From Penicillus capitatus (lineage: Eukaryota; Chlorophyta): a DNA stretch of 64,000 nt. The notes under the pieces were generated by a model. That model did not search any database and had not been told where the DNA came from. It worked only from the letters and a program-made list of their open reading frames with translations. The position numbers and the translations under genes were made by a program. Positions 45,668 through 57,330 of this stretch are shown piece by piece. Every line of letters begins with the position of its first letter. The first letter of the stretch is position 1. The stretch is from contig OZ287702.1 of assembly GCA_965649825.1 (NCBI GenBank), forward strand, positions 1,240,001-1,304,000. Reading direction: 5' to 3'.

Positions 45668-46995
45668 TCACAACCCAAAATGTGGAAGAATGCTGTTTAC
45701 ACAGAGATAGGTCACCGCTCCTGTAAACATGTAGCTGTCGAGCCGATCCAGCAATCCACCATGGCCCGGGATCAGACTGCCAGAATCCTAGTGCATCCAC
45801 GTCGTTTTCTGCAGGTCGTGTCATACAGCAGCAATGCCTACCTTCATGCCAGCTTCTCGCTTCAGAATGGACTCGATCAAATCCCCGAAAAGACTGGAAA
45901 CAAAGACCAACGACTGCAGCCACAGCCAATCGGTGCGGGAGGTAGGGAGCGTGTAGACACTTACGCCGACAATACACGCAAAGAGGGGCGATCCAGGCCA
46001 TCCGGCGACTTTCCATCCAGCAAAGGCAACAAAGACACTGGAAAAGAGTCCTCCCAGTGCCCCCTCGACCGTTTTCTTAGGACTAATGCGTGTCAGCTGC
46101 GTCCGACCCAGAGATTTCCCGACAAAGTAGGCACCGGTGTCCGCAAAGCCAACACAGGTCGCAGCGATGAACGTCGCTACCAAACCCACGGTCCAGTGGC
46201 TCAGTCCACCCAACAACACCTCGATCACTCGCACTCTTTTGCCTTGCAAGAAAACGAAAGGCACTCACTGGCCAGTTCGTGGCGAAAACGGAATGTACTG
46301 CGGGCGCCGTCATCATTCGCAGTTTTACCCAAAAAGAAGGCAAGAAACCTGCGAAACATTCATCCCCATAAGGATCGTCTTTCCATCTCACCGCAGTAGA
46401 AGAGTCCGAACACCGCTGCTGTGAGCTGTGAGAATTTTGGTTTCTTCACAAAGAGCACTTCCATGCAGAGCAAGATGAATACAGCGACGGACAGCAGGAG
46501 GGCCGTCTTCCCGCCCCGTGGGTAGAAGTACGTCATCAACGGGAACAGCAGACAGAACACCGTCATGAGTTCCCTGATCGAATTCGGCGGGGCGAATGTC
46601 CTGCGTTCGTTTCGCATGGAGATAACGAGTCCGTTGAACTCTCGCGACACCTGGTAAGCACAGGCGGCGACGATACAGGAGAAGAGCAGTCCGCCAGAAA
46701 GCACGACCACAATGCCGGATAACCCAAGGAGCAGTCCGAACGTCGCCCTCTTGAGGAGTTTCGCCGAGCTGGATGGCTGAACAAGAGGAGGTGCGTTTAG
46801 AGCTTCTGTCGCCAGAGATGCCTCCTTCGTCGCGTCGAGCTCAACGTCAGACTCCGAAGCGTCGTTTCGGAGGCATCGATGGAGACGACGTCTGAGAGGA
46901 GATGGCCGTCGGGGAAAGGCGATAGAGCGCGAGGGTAGGGGACGACAGAGAGGCGCTGTGCGACAGTGGCTCTCACCCGCGATCCAGAGCCGCAT
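45668..46995 (-). CDS. CDP-diacylglycerol synthase (phosphatidate cytidylyltransferase)
   Basis: ATG 46995 starts [17 protein letters not shown], an Arg/Ser/Cys-rich leader that could target an organelle. Several hydrophobic segments follow ([40 protein letters not shown]), then [20 protein letters not shown], the ISPKKTVEG signature, and after the last intron [20 protein letters not shown] with the K-x-x-G-x-x-x-P-G-H-G-G-x-x-D-R-x-D family signature intact. It makes CDP-DAG from phosphatidate and CTP for phosphatidylinositol, PG and cardiolipin synthesis. The architecture is the CdsA type found in bacteria, plastids and the ER. The stop is 25 bp from that of the OPR-like gene on the other strand. 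Confidence 0.9.
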
Positions 46996-47008
46996 TGTCG
47001 ATGAGGTA

Positions 47009-48510
47009 ATGAAGGTCGTCCGTCATCCGATGCGTTTGGCCGTCGGACGGGCGATTCGACTTCGAGTCCATGCACAGAGAGCACAACATGTCGAAGTCCG
47101 CCATCGCATAGACACGGCCTGTCTGGCAGTGCGACGAGCATCGCGACTCTGTCGAGTGCGGGCGGTCATGTCCGTGACGACTGTCGAGCGAAGGGGGGTG
47201 TAGGAAGTACAGTCGAATCTGCAATCGACGGAGGAGATGGGGAAGGAGGACGATTCTCCAGTGACGGTGGCGGACTTTGGGGCGCAGGCGATCGTGGCCT
47301 ACACCCTGCAAGAGAGTCTTCCGGCCGGGACATCGCTGTCGCTCGTGGCCGAGGAGAATGCCGAATCGATAAGGTCGGGTCTGTATGGCGGACACAAAAC
47401 GATGGGACAGCTTGGACAGTGGGGAGAGGCATCGGGAGATGCGAAGACGGATCACGGAACTGGTGAATCGCTTTGTACCCGACACGGCGCCCGCACTATC
47501 GGAGCGCGACGTTCTCGATCTCATCGGTTGGTGTCTGTCTCTGTCCGTGCGCCAGAAAAGAGTGATATGTGTGAGATCTTGGACTGTCGGAAGGGGGTTC
47601 GTCCGGAGAACACTGGGTACTCGATCCGATCGACGGGACGATTGGATTCGTCTCCAATCGACAGTACGCCGTCTGTCTGGGCCTGCTGTCTGAAGGAAAG
47701 GTCTCTACCGTCACATCATGTGACTATTAAAAACGACTAAGAGAGTGCGACAGGCGACGATGGGCGTGCTCGGATGTCCAAACATGCCACAGAGAAGAAT
47801 CGAATCGATAGATGGACAACCTGGTTTGCTTTCCTTCGTGCCGAAGATACCGTACGGAAACGGTCATGTAGTTGCTTCGGAGGACCTTCAGTCGCACGGA
47901 GACGATGTGGGCTGCCTCTTTGCTGGAAGCAAAGGAGAGAAGGCCTACGTTGGTTCCCTCTGGTCCGACGATTTGCCACAGAACCCTATTCAAGTCGACA
48001 CCGAAACGCCGTTGTCCCAGATGCGTTTCATGGAATCGTTCGAATCTCGCCACTCGAATCACAAACTTGCAAGAAAACTGGTCGTGTCACACATCGATCG
48101 GTCACTCTTTTTCATGTATGGGTGTAGGCCAAGGATCTCGGCATCCAACAAATTCCGCTGCGTTTGGACAGTCAATCGAAATACGGTCGGACCCTAGACG
48201 TTGCGCATCTCGTGCATCTTCTTTATGTTTGTTAGGCGCATTGAGCCGTGGTGATGCCGGATTGTTCATGCGATTTCCACCTTCCTATTACAGAGAGAAG
48301 ATCTGGGATCACTGTGCAGGGGCAGTTATTGTCGAAGCTGCTGGTGGATGTATCAGCGATGCTATTGGCAATCCACTGGACTTCTCCCAAGGAAGATTTC
48401 TGGACGTTCAGGGCGGCATTGTCGCCGCGACTCCTGCACTCCATTCCCGTCTGACGCTTCTGATGAAGAATCGTTTCATGAATGGCGGCGGTATTGAGAA
48501 TGAACAGTAG
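47009..48510 (+). CDS. 3'(2'),5'-bisphosphate nucleotidase (SAL1/HAL2-like)
   Basis: The frame leading to RIDTACLAVRRASRLCR has its first ATG at 47009. The next exon gives GKEDDSPVTVADFGAQAIVA and SLVAEENAESIRS. Then come GERHREMRRRITELVNRF, HWVLDPIDGTIGFV (about 47610), YAVCLGLLSEGKV, GCLFAGSKGEKAYVG, YGR, ALSRGDAGLFMRFPPSYYRE and KIWDHCAGAVIVEAAGG (about 48300), ending at 48510. Metal-binding motifs of the lithium-sensitive phosphatase family (EE, DPIDGT, WD) are all present; the usual Lys after DPIDGT is Ile. The enzyme removes PAP/PAPS by-products of sulphation. Its start lies 13 bp from the ATG of the CDS gene on the opposite strand if both are right. Introns are about 40-50 nt. Confidence 0.88.
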
Positions 48511-48514
48511 ATTT

Positions 48515-49657
48515 TTATGTCCGTCGGGACGGACTGGATGATAGTACATGCTTCATCGTTTCGTACGTTCCCCAACAAATGGCGGCGGACGGCACATGAA
48601 AGAGCACTCTGGGCTTCAATCCTCTCCAGATCACGTGTTTCCCTTCTTCTCGAACGATCTGTCTCAGAACGGAGATGGCGCCCGATGACCGATAGACGGT
48701 GTTGCTCACGACGCCCTCCGTCTGGAGGCGCGTTTTCACGACGTCCAACGGCGTGCTCACAGCGGCAGCCATCGCTCCTGCAATGCCACCGGCTGTTAGC
48801 TGAATCGACAGAGAATCTTCTTCCTCGGCGCCCAACAAAATCTTGGTGGATTCATAGACAGCAACTTGCACAGACATGAAAGGAATGTTCATCATGAGAG
48901 TCGTTCGATAAGAGCGATAGAACGCGTGAGGACCCTCGTCCCTCAGCGTTCGAGTCAAACAATCCCAGACACCTCTGTAAGGACTATTGACTATCTAGAG
49001 CGCTTTTTGGTCGGGGACGTGTTCGATCGAGCGATAGGCCACGCACTTGGAGGCGTTGTTTGATGACGTCTGCCGGTGTCATGCAACCGTCGTGCACGAT
49101 GACGGCCGTCGCTCCAGCAAAGGCTGTCGGCAATGGGCGATGTCCATTGTTGTTGCCCCCGTACAATTCCTTCGCCGATTCATACGTTGCAAAATGCAGA
49201 GCATGGGACGGACTGTCGCACAACCACATCCCGCTCATCAAGCGAGCATGTGCGGAAAGACGATGGAATGGTCTTACCCAGCTCCACAGATCATGGCTGC
49301 AAATCCTCGATAGAGACTCTTCCAACCACCGTGCAGAACGGCACGCTTCAATGCCTGATGAATTGCCGCGCGGTGCAGCTGCCAGATCACTTCTCAGAGA
49401 AAGATTCGTGGCGTGATTCATGACGTACACGTTGTCCAGGATGGGCGAGGGCTTGGGCACGCGTGCGGATGGTGTCCAGGGGATACATGACGCAGTGCTC
49501 TGCGATGCCAGCCATGGCCCCAGCGAGACAGTACTGCGAGGACCGACAGAATCAGGGCGAGCGCCGAAACGACGCAGCGTTTTACTGAGAAGTAATCGAG
49601 TCCATCGTACGTCCGGATGCGCAGGACGGGAGATACGCGTTCGGCTTCAGTGGCCAT
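48515..49657 (-). CDS. Mitoferrin-type mitochondrial carrier (SLC25A28/37, MRS3/4)
   Basis: ATG 49657 (MATEAERVSPVLRIRTYDGL). After a GTAAAACG...GCAG intron the protein continues YCLAGAMAGIAEHCVMYPLD then TIRTRAQ, the first carrier repeat with its P-x-D-x-x-R signature. The second repeat shows CMTPADVIKQRLQV (about 49060) and the third STPLDVVKTRLQTEG (about 48730). AFYRSYRTTLMMNIPFMSVQ and SAAICWGTYETMKHV are characteristic of mitoferrins, which import Fe2+ into the matrix for Fe-S and haem synthesis. The stop (TAA, 48515-48517) is four bases from the SAL1-like stop. The exon between about 49200 and 49420 is read with less certainty. Confidence 0.88.
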
Positions 49658-49714
49658 TGCCGAACGTAAGAAGCTAAGATGACGGTGATAACGAAATGAC
49701 ACGCGGTCATCGAG
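49658..49714. promoter_or_regulatory. 57-bp gap between divergent genes
   Basis: Only 57 bp separate the mitoferrin ATG (minus) and the DNAAF5 ATG (plus). A shared promoter is implied by position alone; no motif was recognised. Confidence 0.35.
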
Positions 49715-51870
49715 ATGACGGCAAGAGTCAATGCCTTGTGGCGGGAACTGCAGAAGAGTGCCTCTCCGAGACGCGCTCTGCAACAAAACCAGCAAAACAC
49801 TGCGCCCACCAACAAGAAGGCGGATGCGCGGAAAGAGAGCGTCCAAAAAGAAACGGCGGTGGTCGATGCCGCGGGAGAAGATTTCGTCCTCAGCAAGCCG
49901 AATCTTGAGCGAATGATGCAGCGCCTGGGCGAGAAGAAGCCAGATGTGCAAAAACGGGGACTGAGATGTCTGAAGGCATACATACAGCACCCTCTCTTGG
50001 TTGACCATACAGATCGTGATCGCCGTCTGCAGGCATGGATGGAAGACGTGGCCTTTGGAGAGGTCATGTGCGGTGAACCCGTTCTCTTGGAAAGACTTGT
50101 GAGGCGTCTTATCGTGATCATCGGTGACGGATCCGAGCCATGCAAAATCTCTTCGGCTGAGGCGTTGCAGCATCTTTTTGCAGTAAGGCATTTTCTCTCT
50201 GTGTTGATCTATAGTGGCAATTTTTATGAGTTTTGCGCTGACGGAAATGCGAAAGGCGTGTTGGATACCGTTGTTCCAGTTCTCTATGAAAGAATGGCGC
50301 TTCGTCCTAAGACAATGGCACCTTCTCTTCGAATGTGGACTCGGCTTACTGTGTTCTCCGCAGGAAAGAGTGGAGCGTTCAGAAGACGTGCGTTTGTTAA
50401 CCGTAGCGCTGATCCGCACTCTTATCCAGTCTTTTTCGACCGATATGGTGGAACATATGGATGCTGTTTTCGCTGTCCTTTCTACAGGATGTTCAGACAT
50501 GTATCCCCGGATAAACATCTCTTGCTGTCAGGGCATACAAACCCTTTGCGGTGAGGACTTCCCTAACAGCAATACTACTGACATGAACCCCTCTCTTTAA
50601 GACAGATATCTATGGTAAGCGGCTTTTTCGAATCTCGAAAGACTTACTGGCGGCAGTTGCTCCTTTGGCCCAACGACGACAACAGCGAGTTCGAGTCGCT
50701 GCGATTCGAGCTATCGGGTCGCTTGTGGAATGCGGAGCGCATGAGATGATTCTGGAACTGGTGGCCTTTCATCACCCAAACATCATCCCGATCAAGGTGG
50801 CTCCCTCTGGCGCACCATCGATACCTCCAATTGGGAAGACAGGAATTCTACGAGCACACGGTCAAGGTGAATTTCTTCGGGTCTCTTTCACAGGATACAT
50901 CAGCGATGGTAATTTCGCACGGCTCGCATCTCAAAGTGAAGTGGGTGTGTGTAGGTGAGAAAAGAGTTTTTGGAGCTGATTGGCAATTGGTTGCTGAATC
51001 TCCCGGAGCGTTTGGACTACGTCTCCAGACTTTTGCCTTATCTGCTCAACTCCTTGACAGACGATATCCCGGATGTCAAAGAGAGAGGCCTCGAGATCTT
51101 GACAGAGATCGGTGCACAGTATGAAAGGGATCACGAGATCGAAATCTGCGAGAAGATACAATATTTGCCCGAAGAGGCTCAAGGTATCGAAAGGGGCACT
51201 TCAGAGAACATCTGGAAACGAGGTAAAGACAAGAGCTGCGGCAATCGCGACATCGATGCGGGCTTCTGTCTCCAGTGGGCAATGATCCTGCACTGTTGGC
51301 TCCCTTTGTGGCTCGACCGAGACTCGGCATCCGACTTACGGTGCAAATACACTTCGGTTCCTTCGTTTCTGCCATCTGCAGCGATCTCTGTTCCCACGAC
51401 GAAGACACAGTCATACATTCCCTCCAACTCCTTCGCGTCTGCCTGCTGCTCGTGGAGGACGACGTCGATCAGCATCTGAAGATCATTGTCGACGCACTTG
51501 TTAGAACGACGGTGACACATGGGCTGTATGATGCACAGGTCTGTCCGTTGCTCCCTTGCAGGCGTGCCTCCACTCGTCAGACTGTCTCTCTTTAGGGGTC
51601 TGCCAATGGGTTGACATGTTTATTGAAGGATGTGACGTTTCTTCTGTGCTCTTCTGTGCAGAGTGAGCACTTGGCTACATTTTTGGAGGGACATTTGGTC
51701 GATGACGCATCGGATCGTGCAATGGCGGTGGGATTTTTATTTGCACTGCATAGATCTTGCATTCAACTACAGTAGTTTGCAAGAACTCGTTATTGCTGTG
51801 ATCTCAGGATACCCAGACAGAAATAGAGATGTTCACAAGAATGTCATTAGTAGCCATTCGATGGTGTGAA
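49715..51870 (+). CDS. DNAAF5: DNAAF5/HEATR2, axonemal dynein assembly factor (HEAT repeats)
   Basis: ATG 49715 (MTARVNALWRELQKSASPRR). HEAT repeats run throughout: LERMMQRLGEKKPDVQKRGL (about 49905), ERSEDVRLLTVALIRTLIQS (about 50380), QRRQQRVRVAAIRAIGSLVE (about 50680) and, most diagnostic, LIGNWLLNLPERLDYVSRLL then PYLLNSLTDDIPDVKERGLE (about 50970-51100), which follows human HEATR2. Later exons continue with SLQLLRVCLLLVEDDVDQHL and HLATFLEGHLVDDASDRAMA (about 51670). DNAAF5 is a cytoplasmic factor that preassembles axonemal dynein arms, so the organism should have a motile cilium or flagellum. Exon edges near 50.2-50.35 and the final stop are uncertain. Confidence 0.8.
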
Positions 51871-52101
51871 GTGTTGACAGATTGATTTCTCACAACAGAG
51901 AAGTGTGAGATTTCAGTTTATTGAAAAAATAACACTTCAAGAATTGTATCACCAAGAAGTCGTCGACATTACGGCGCGTGTCTGATTAGATCTATGCTTT
52001 TTGCTTGCTAACTCATACTTAGCGTGCATATGTGCGTAGCGTCTGTGCCATATTGATCGCGGTCGTGAATCGACCACACAGAAAGGGAAGCGTCCAAGTG
52101 G

Positions 52102-53820
52102 TTAAGGTCTCAACATGCATTCCAGCTTATATGCAATAATAGAGAACGGTGGTCGACGAGTCGGTTCGGGATCCCAGCACGACACCATCAGCTCAATCCA
52201 TTGTCGAGGGCAATCCCTCGCAATGGTCGGCCTCAGGGATCCTTCCAACATACGGTACAACACATCGGCAGCAGACATGTCCGGATACGGCTCCGCCCCG
52301 AGCGACCATATCTCCCAAAGGACAATTGCAAAAGAATACACATCGACCTACGACCAACCACATCCAGGCGATCGTATGAGGAAGGCATTGGATATATGTG
52401 AGGGTCCTTCACCTTGTCGCTGGCACGTGGTGGCTCAGAAGGTTGATTCGGAGAGGTTCTGCTAGGCATTGCAGGGAAGAGCTCGGGGGCCATCCATGGC
52501 AACGTTCCTCGCATGCTCCCAGTTACGAATGATGCTATCTTGTGCTTGGAAAGCCCGACGTCGGCAACTTTTACGACGGGGCGAGACAAATCTCGAAGAT
52601 CACATAGAAAATTCTCGGCTTTAACGTCGAAGTGAATAATGTTCCGGGAGTGCAAGTATTCCATTGCATGCGCAGCCTGCAGTGCGATGAGGGCCTTTAT
52701 ACGCATGTCCAATGTACTCTGCATAGAGGAATGAATCCTTAAGTAGGGCAGCCGTATGGTGCACTTTGCCTGACCTGTCTTCCCGGTTCTCTTCTCAACT
52801 TTCGGAGCTGTGCTTTCAAAGATCCACCAACCATGTACTCAATGACGATGCCATGAACATTAACCCCACGGCAAACCCCAAAAAGAGTGACAACACTGGG
52901 GTGTTTCAACATTGAAAGAGTCTTGGTTTCCTAGAGCAGTGACATCGGATGGTATGCACGATCGAGACAATGGCTCACTTGATGGAGGGCTCTGTCTTTT
53001 TCATGTGGATCGTTGTGATAAAATTCCTTCATAGCAACATCGACACCATGCCATTTTGCTAGATATACACAACCCGATCCTCCAGACCCTAATTGCTTGA
53101 CCTGTATGTACAGCCACACGATTGGAGTGAGAACTGAGTATGGATCGATGTTCACTTTCACGATCTCTTTCTCTCTGATTTCCTGAATGGGAGTGAATTC
53201 TAACTGATCGATTGTCAATTCACTCGTGCTGGCTTCGCCTGGCAGCGGCGTCGCCTGATCAGATTCTTCTGGCAGCTTCGAAGGCATGTCCATTGTGTCT
53301 GGTGTGGTGACACGTTTCCTTTCTACAAACCACCGCAATTGCCTTCCAACATCCAAAACGAGTTCTGCGTACCGATGCGATCATAGATTCCTTTTCTACC
53401 ATCGTATCCGTCTTTACGGTGGAATTCTGGAAACTACAAGAAGCAGATGTGAAATTGTTTACATCAGCGAACGAGTCTAAAGGATTTGTGCACAAGAAGA
53501 TTTACTTCTCGATCTTTCACCTCCATTTGAGTCTCCAACAGTTGCTTCAATTTGTCGCGGAACTCCTTGAAATCTTCTGGATAATCATCTGGGGAGGGAT
53601 CAGGATTTTCAGAATATGTTTCTTCTTCATCTTGATCATCATGTGCTTGCTCATCATGAGGCGAAAGAGGCTTCGGTGCTTGTGATAGAACCCCTGGCTC
53701 TCTGGATTCGATGGGTGCGGTGATCGCATGAGATTCGCCTTCGAGTGACTGTACTGTTTCAGTACCTGCCTGAACGTGAAACAACAAACGTCCGCTTGTC
53801 AATTCTCTTCGCAGCAGCAT
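52102..53820 (-). CDS. Tyrosine-kinase-like (TKL) Ser/Thr protein kinase
   Basis: ATG 53820 (MLLRRELTSGRLLFHVQ) or an upstream exon. The N-terminal part is acidic with a coiled coil (EFRDKLKQLLETQMEVKDRE). The kinase domain has the glycine loop LGSGGSGCVYLAKWHG and Lys in VAMKEF (about 53030-53090). Next come HPSVVTLFGVCRGVNVHGIV (about 52860), the catalytic loop IIHFDVKAENFLCD (HFD variant, common in plant Raf-like TKLs), KVADVGLSK for DFG (DVG), GTLPWMAPEL, and VYSFAIVLWEIWSLG. It ends CMLRP at 52102. All residues needed for catalysis are present. Substrates are unknown. Exon joins in 53.3-53.5 kb are unresolved. Confidence 0.8.
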
Positions 53821-54385
53821 TCAAGCCCTCACTCCTTCGCGTGTGGAGGACGTGCCGTGTCCACCTGAGCCGCGTTGTGAGACCGTCGGAGGCTCTTCGC
53901 TTTCTCTCACTGTCCCTGACGTTTCGGCCTGTGGCTGCGGCTCTGTAGTCTGTCCACAACGCTTCAATGACGTGCCTTCCAATATATATCTCCTACCCTG
54001 TGCGCGTCACGAAATTTTCGTCCGCGGTTGGAGATGGCTTTTCGAAGCGAGGTTTTCCTCCGCGTTTGCGGTTGGATAGTATCTTCTGGGTTGCTGAAGC
54101 ACCCACCCTGCAGACAGAAGTGTTTTTTAGTGGATTTTTATTTCTTTATAGAACGGTCGACGGACGGCGTTGGTTAGTCCGTTACCATGATAAGCGTTTC
54201 ACTTGTTCAAGAATACTTCTCGTCAGAGCCGAGTCGATTGCATTTAGGAGGACAACGTCGTTTTGGGAAACACACAGCACATCCGTTTTACTTTCAACTT
54301 TACAAGACGAGTTGTTTTCGTTGAAATACACGAACAGGGATGCCCCCCAACCGACAGTCAAGATTTGAAGAATCTGATTGCTCAT
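53821..54385. other. Intergenic or upstream part of the kinase gene
   Basis: About 560 bp. Minus-strand frames (for example 53759-53959) are open but show no domain. No other feature was seen. Confidence 0.35.
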
Positions 54386-55524
54386 TTATGAAACGTCTGA
54401 TGCCGCTCTTCCCAAAAAATAGATCTCGGGGATTCCTAAAGCGATTGCCAAGACAACGGGCGTTCGTCCTTTTGCATCGGAGGCATGAGGGTCAGCTCCA
54501 CAATCGATCAGCAACCGCGAGGATGGCAGGTGCTGACCCATAACGGCAGCATGAAGTGGAGTCAATTTTTGCTTATCTGTCAGCGTTGCATCTGCCCCAC
54601 GATTCAGAAGACTGAAAACACACTCAGCCATGACCATGACCCTGAGAGATAGACGCCTTACGAGGTTAACAATATGTCATTGCCCTTGGAGGCTGCCTCG
54701 AACAAAGGTGACCGACCTTCGTTATTGATACAGTTCACGTCGGTCTCGAGCTCGAGCAGATACTCGACCACCTCAGTCTTTTCTTTCTGCAGGGCCACAT
54801 GCAGCGGCGTGTTTCCAGCGACGTCCTGGCATTCTGGATTCGCTCCGTACTTAAGTAAAGCCTTCATGGTTTCAACGTGCCCTTGCACAGCGGCAAGGGT
54901 AAAGGGCGTTCGATGGCGTTGGTCTTGGGCATGGACGTCGAATCCAGCTTCGATCAACAGCGTCGCAACATCGGTGTATCCACGTGCCGCTGCTGCATGG
55001 AGTGCATTCTCCCCACGTACATCTGCCTCTTTTAATGAGCAACCACGGTTGAGGTACAGAGCCGCGACGTCGAGGTGGCCATACGTGGCCGCTATGAACA
55101 GCGACGTGCGTTTCTTGTCCGTCAAGGCAAAGAGGTCGGCCTTATTCTTCAGAAGAATCTCAGCGACACTCAGTGAGCCGCAGACCGAGGCTGCGTGTAG
55201 AGGCGTCAAGCCACGATCGTCTGAGGTATTGGGATCCGCGCCGCGTTGCAGAAGGGCGTCCACTATTTCGACATCTCCATTCGCAGCGGCAACGAACAAT
55301 GGCGTTCTCTTGCGGACATCTGCCAGTTGAATATCCGCGTGTTCCTCAAGCAACATTCGAATGCCCTCGACAAAACCAGCTTCGGCAGCAATGTGGAGAG
55401 CAGTGCGTCCTTTGTTATCAGGGAGGTTCACGTAGGATACCGTCGCGTTGTGTAACGCGTTTTTCAAGGCGTCTGTATCGCCGTGCGTGACGGACCTGTG
55501 GAGTTCTGTCGTTGCATGCGGCAT
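54386..55524 (-). CDS. Ankyrin repeat protein
   Basis: ATG 55524 (MPHATTELHRSVTHGDTDAL). About 370 residues made almost entirely of ankyrin repeats: GRTALHIAAEAGFVEGIRML, KRTPLFVAAANGDVEIVDAL, GLTPLHAASVCGSLSVAEIL and so on, about ten in all, ending LGRAASDVS. The reading frame hits a TAA at 54658-54660 and resumes in another frame with AECVFSLLNRGAD. Removing 54642-54661, which starts GTAAGG and ends CTCTCAG on the minus strand, restores the frame with only a small insertion in one repeat. It has no other domain; it probably mediates protein binding. The partner is unknown. Confidence 0.85.
54642..54661 (-). other. Apparent 20-nt intron in the ankyrin gene
   Basis: The minus strand reads GTAAGGCGTCTATCTCTCAG, with a good donor and a pyrimidine-rich acceptor. 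Splicing joins TC|G, keeps the frame and continues the ankyrin array. A 29-nt version starting at GTTAAC nine bases earlier would also keep the frame. Either way it is much shorter than the 45-80-nt introns around it. Confidence 0.6.
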
Positions 55525-55613
55525 CGTGGAAAAAGGGTCAGGAACAAAAAGAAACGAAACGGGAAGGAATATGAAGATGGGGACCAAACCGCCTTTCCTT
55601 TATCCGCGACTCA

Positions 55614-57330
55614 ATGCTTAACAAAGAGCTCAGCTTGACGAAACGCCATCCATTCACAGGAAATGCGCATCATCAGACAACCACAGTCCATCCGCGATTA
55701 AACGGCCTCGTCCGAGTCCGGGTCGCCTGTGCCTGTAGCAAAGGTCCAGTGCGTTGTAAAGACGGGTCGGATGCTGCTAGACCTGCGAAGGGAACGGCTT
55801 TCGCGGCAAAGTGCAGACTCTGCCTCCTCCTCTGCCGCCTTTGTATCATCATTACCCCTTAGGTCTTCGCAACACCCTCTTCCTCGTTTTGTTGGCTTTT
55901 TGCGAGGATCGGTCCCAAAACTATCTGTTGACAACACATCCCCTCAGCAGACACTCTCTTTCAAGGGAAGATGTCTTGTACGGCAACAGCACTGTGTCAT
56001 TCATGTGAATGATGGAATGGATGCCAAAGGTGTCGTCAAGGTGACATGACAGTGATATCTCGACTTCATTGTTGACATCGACGACGATGGAAAATGGATT
56101 GCCCAGATTGGCGATGTCGATTGGCAGATCTGTCTCGTTGGCTGCGGATCAGGATTTCCGCCGTCATCTCGGGTTTGCTCTGGGTCATCGTGGTAGCAAC
56201 GGTCACCGTGTGGTGAGACACATGCCAATGTCTGATTGGGAACGCGTTCACCGAATCCAACGCATTGGGACACAGCGACGAACGAAAAGCGGCATCACTC
56301 GTTGCGGGCATCGTTACAGGCATTAACTCGTCTGTCACGATCAAAGGAGGACTGACTGATGGAGTGGCTTGTTACCAGATCGTCAGCTGCGGAGGGCTTA
56401 CTGCTCCGGATCTAATTGAAATCTCGACATCCTTCTCGGCAGACGCGTCACCGTCACTTGTCACATCGTCTTTCTTTTCATCAGAAAAAGCCGATCTGAA
56501 TGACAAGACTGTGCAAGAGATCGATGTCTGTCTGTGCAGCAGAAGCGACGCTTCTCATACAGATTCTTGCCTTGGTCTACTTTGATCACCACCACTGTTC
56601 CATTCCACATCACGACCATCGTCTAGGACATCTTTATTACTGCTACCCACTTTTCTCCACGAATCATGTCGCATATTCCTTATTGGAGTACATACTGTGA
56701 AAGATAGAGCATTATGCAAAACAGCAAACGTGCACAACGCATCGTCCTGACGAATGGTAAAGAAGACTTCGAGTGTTTCTCGCCGATAGAGCACCGCGTT
56801 CCTCACGATGACGCATCTTCATTGTCCAGCAGCGACTCTGCGACGGGTATGCACTCGCAACTGTTGTCGGTAATGAGAGCTCGGCAGCAGAGGCGTTCGC
56901 CTGGCTGCATGACAGCTACTTGCCCGTCAAATTGCGTCGAGACATTCTGTGGAGCTGCTCATATGGGTTCCCTTCCAACCTGCGAGGGCAGGTACGTCTG
57001 AAAGGTCCTTGATCTCTTGGACGATGGCCCTTTGCAGTAGCACGTCATCGCATCATCTGTCTCAGGCACTGCCGTTCTGGATGACGGGCAACTCGTTTGT
57101 CCACTGCATCACGCTTCGCGCTAGTTCGCGTAATCGCGGACGAGGCACATCTGTTTTTTCTTGATCCGACAACTACTCGGCTCCACATGCGTTGCAGGAG
57201 TAGAAGTAAAATCCTATTATCCATTTTGCTTGCACGGACCAACCTAACGACAGCTATATGTCACACTTACTTTTCTCATCGTATTCCTCAACAGTCGCTT
57301 TTCCTTACGTGTTCCTGCAGCTTTTAGTCT
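55614..57330 (+). CDS. Probable multi-exon gene, unrecognised, perhaps secreted or membrane
   Basis: Several plus-strand segments read like protein: NTLFLVLLAFCEDRSQNYLL (about 55875), LDFIVDIDDDGKWIAQIGDV (about 56060), SLVAGIVTGINSSVTIKGGL (about 56295), KRAQRIVLTNGKEDFECFSP (about 56725) and ALATVVGNESSAAEAFAWLH (about 56850), the last followed by DSYLPVKLRRDILWSCSYGF. Frames change between them, implying short introns. A strongly hydrophobic stretch (about 56145-56210) could be a membrane segment in one frame. No family is recognised, and the start, end and exon order are approximate. Confidence 0.4.

Noticed and set aside
45653-46399. Plus-strand frame of 248 codons
   Set aside because: It is antisense to the CDP-DAG synthase catalytic region and its composition is shadow-like.
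49418-50518. Long minus-strand frame of 366 codons
   Set aside because: It lies antisense to the DNAAF5 exons, which carry conserved HEAT sequence. Only its last part, which overlaps the mitoferrin first exons, is real coding sequence.
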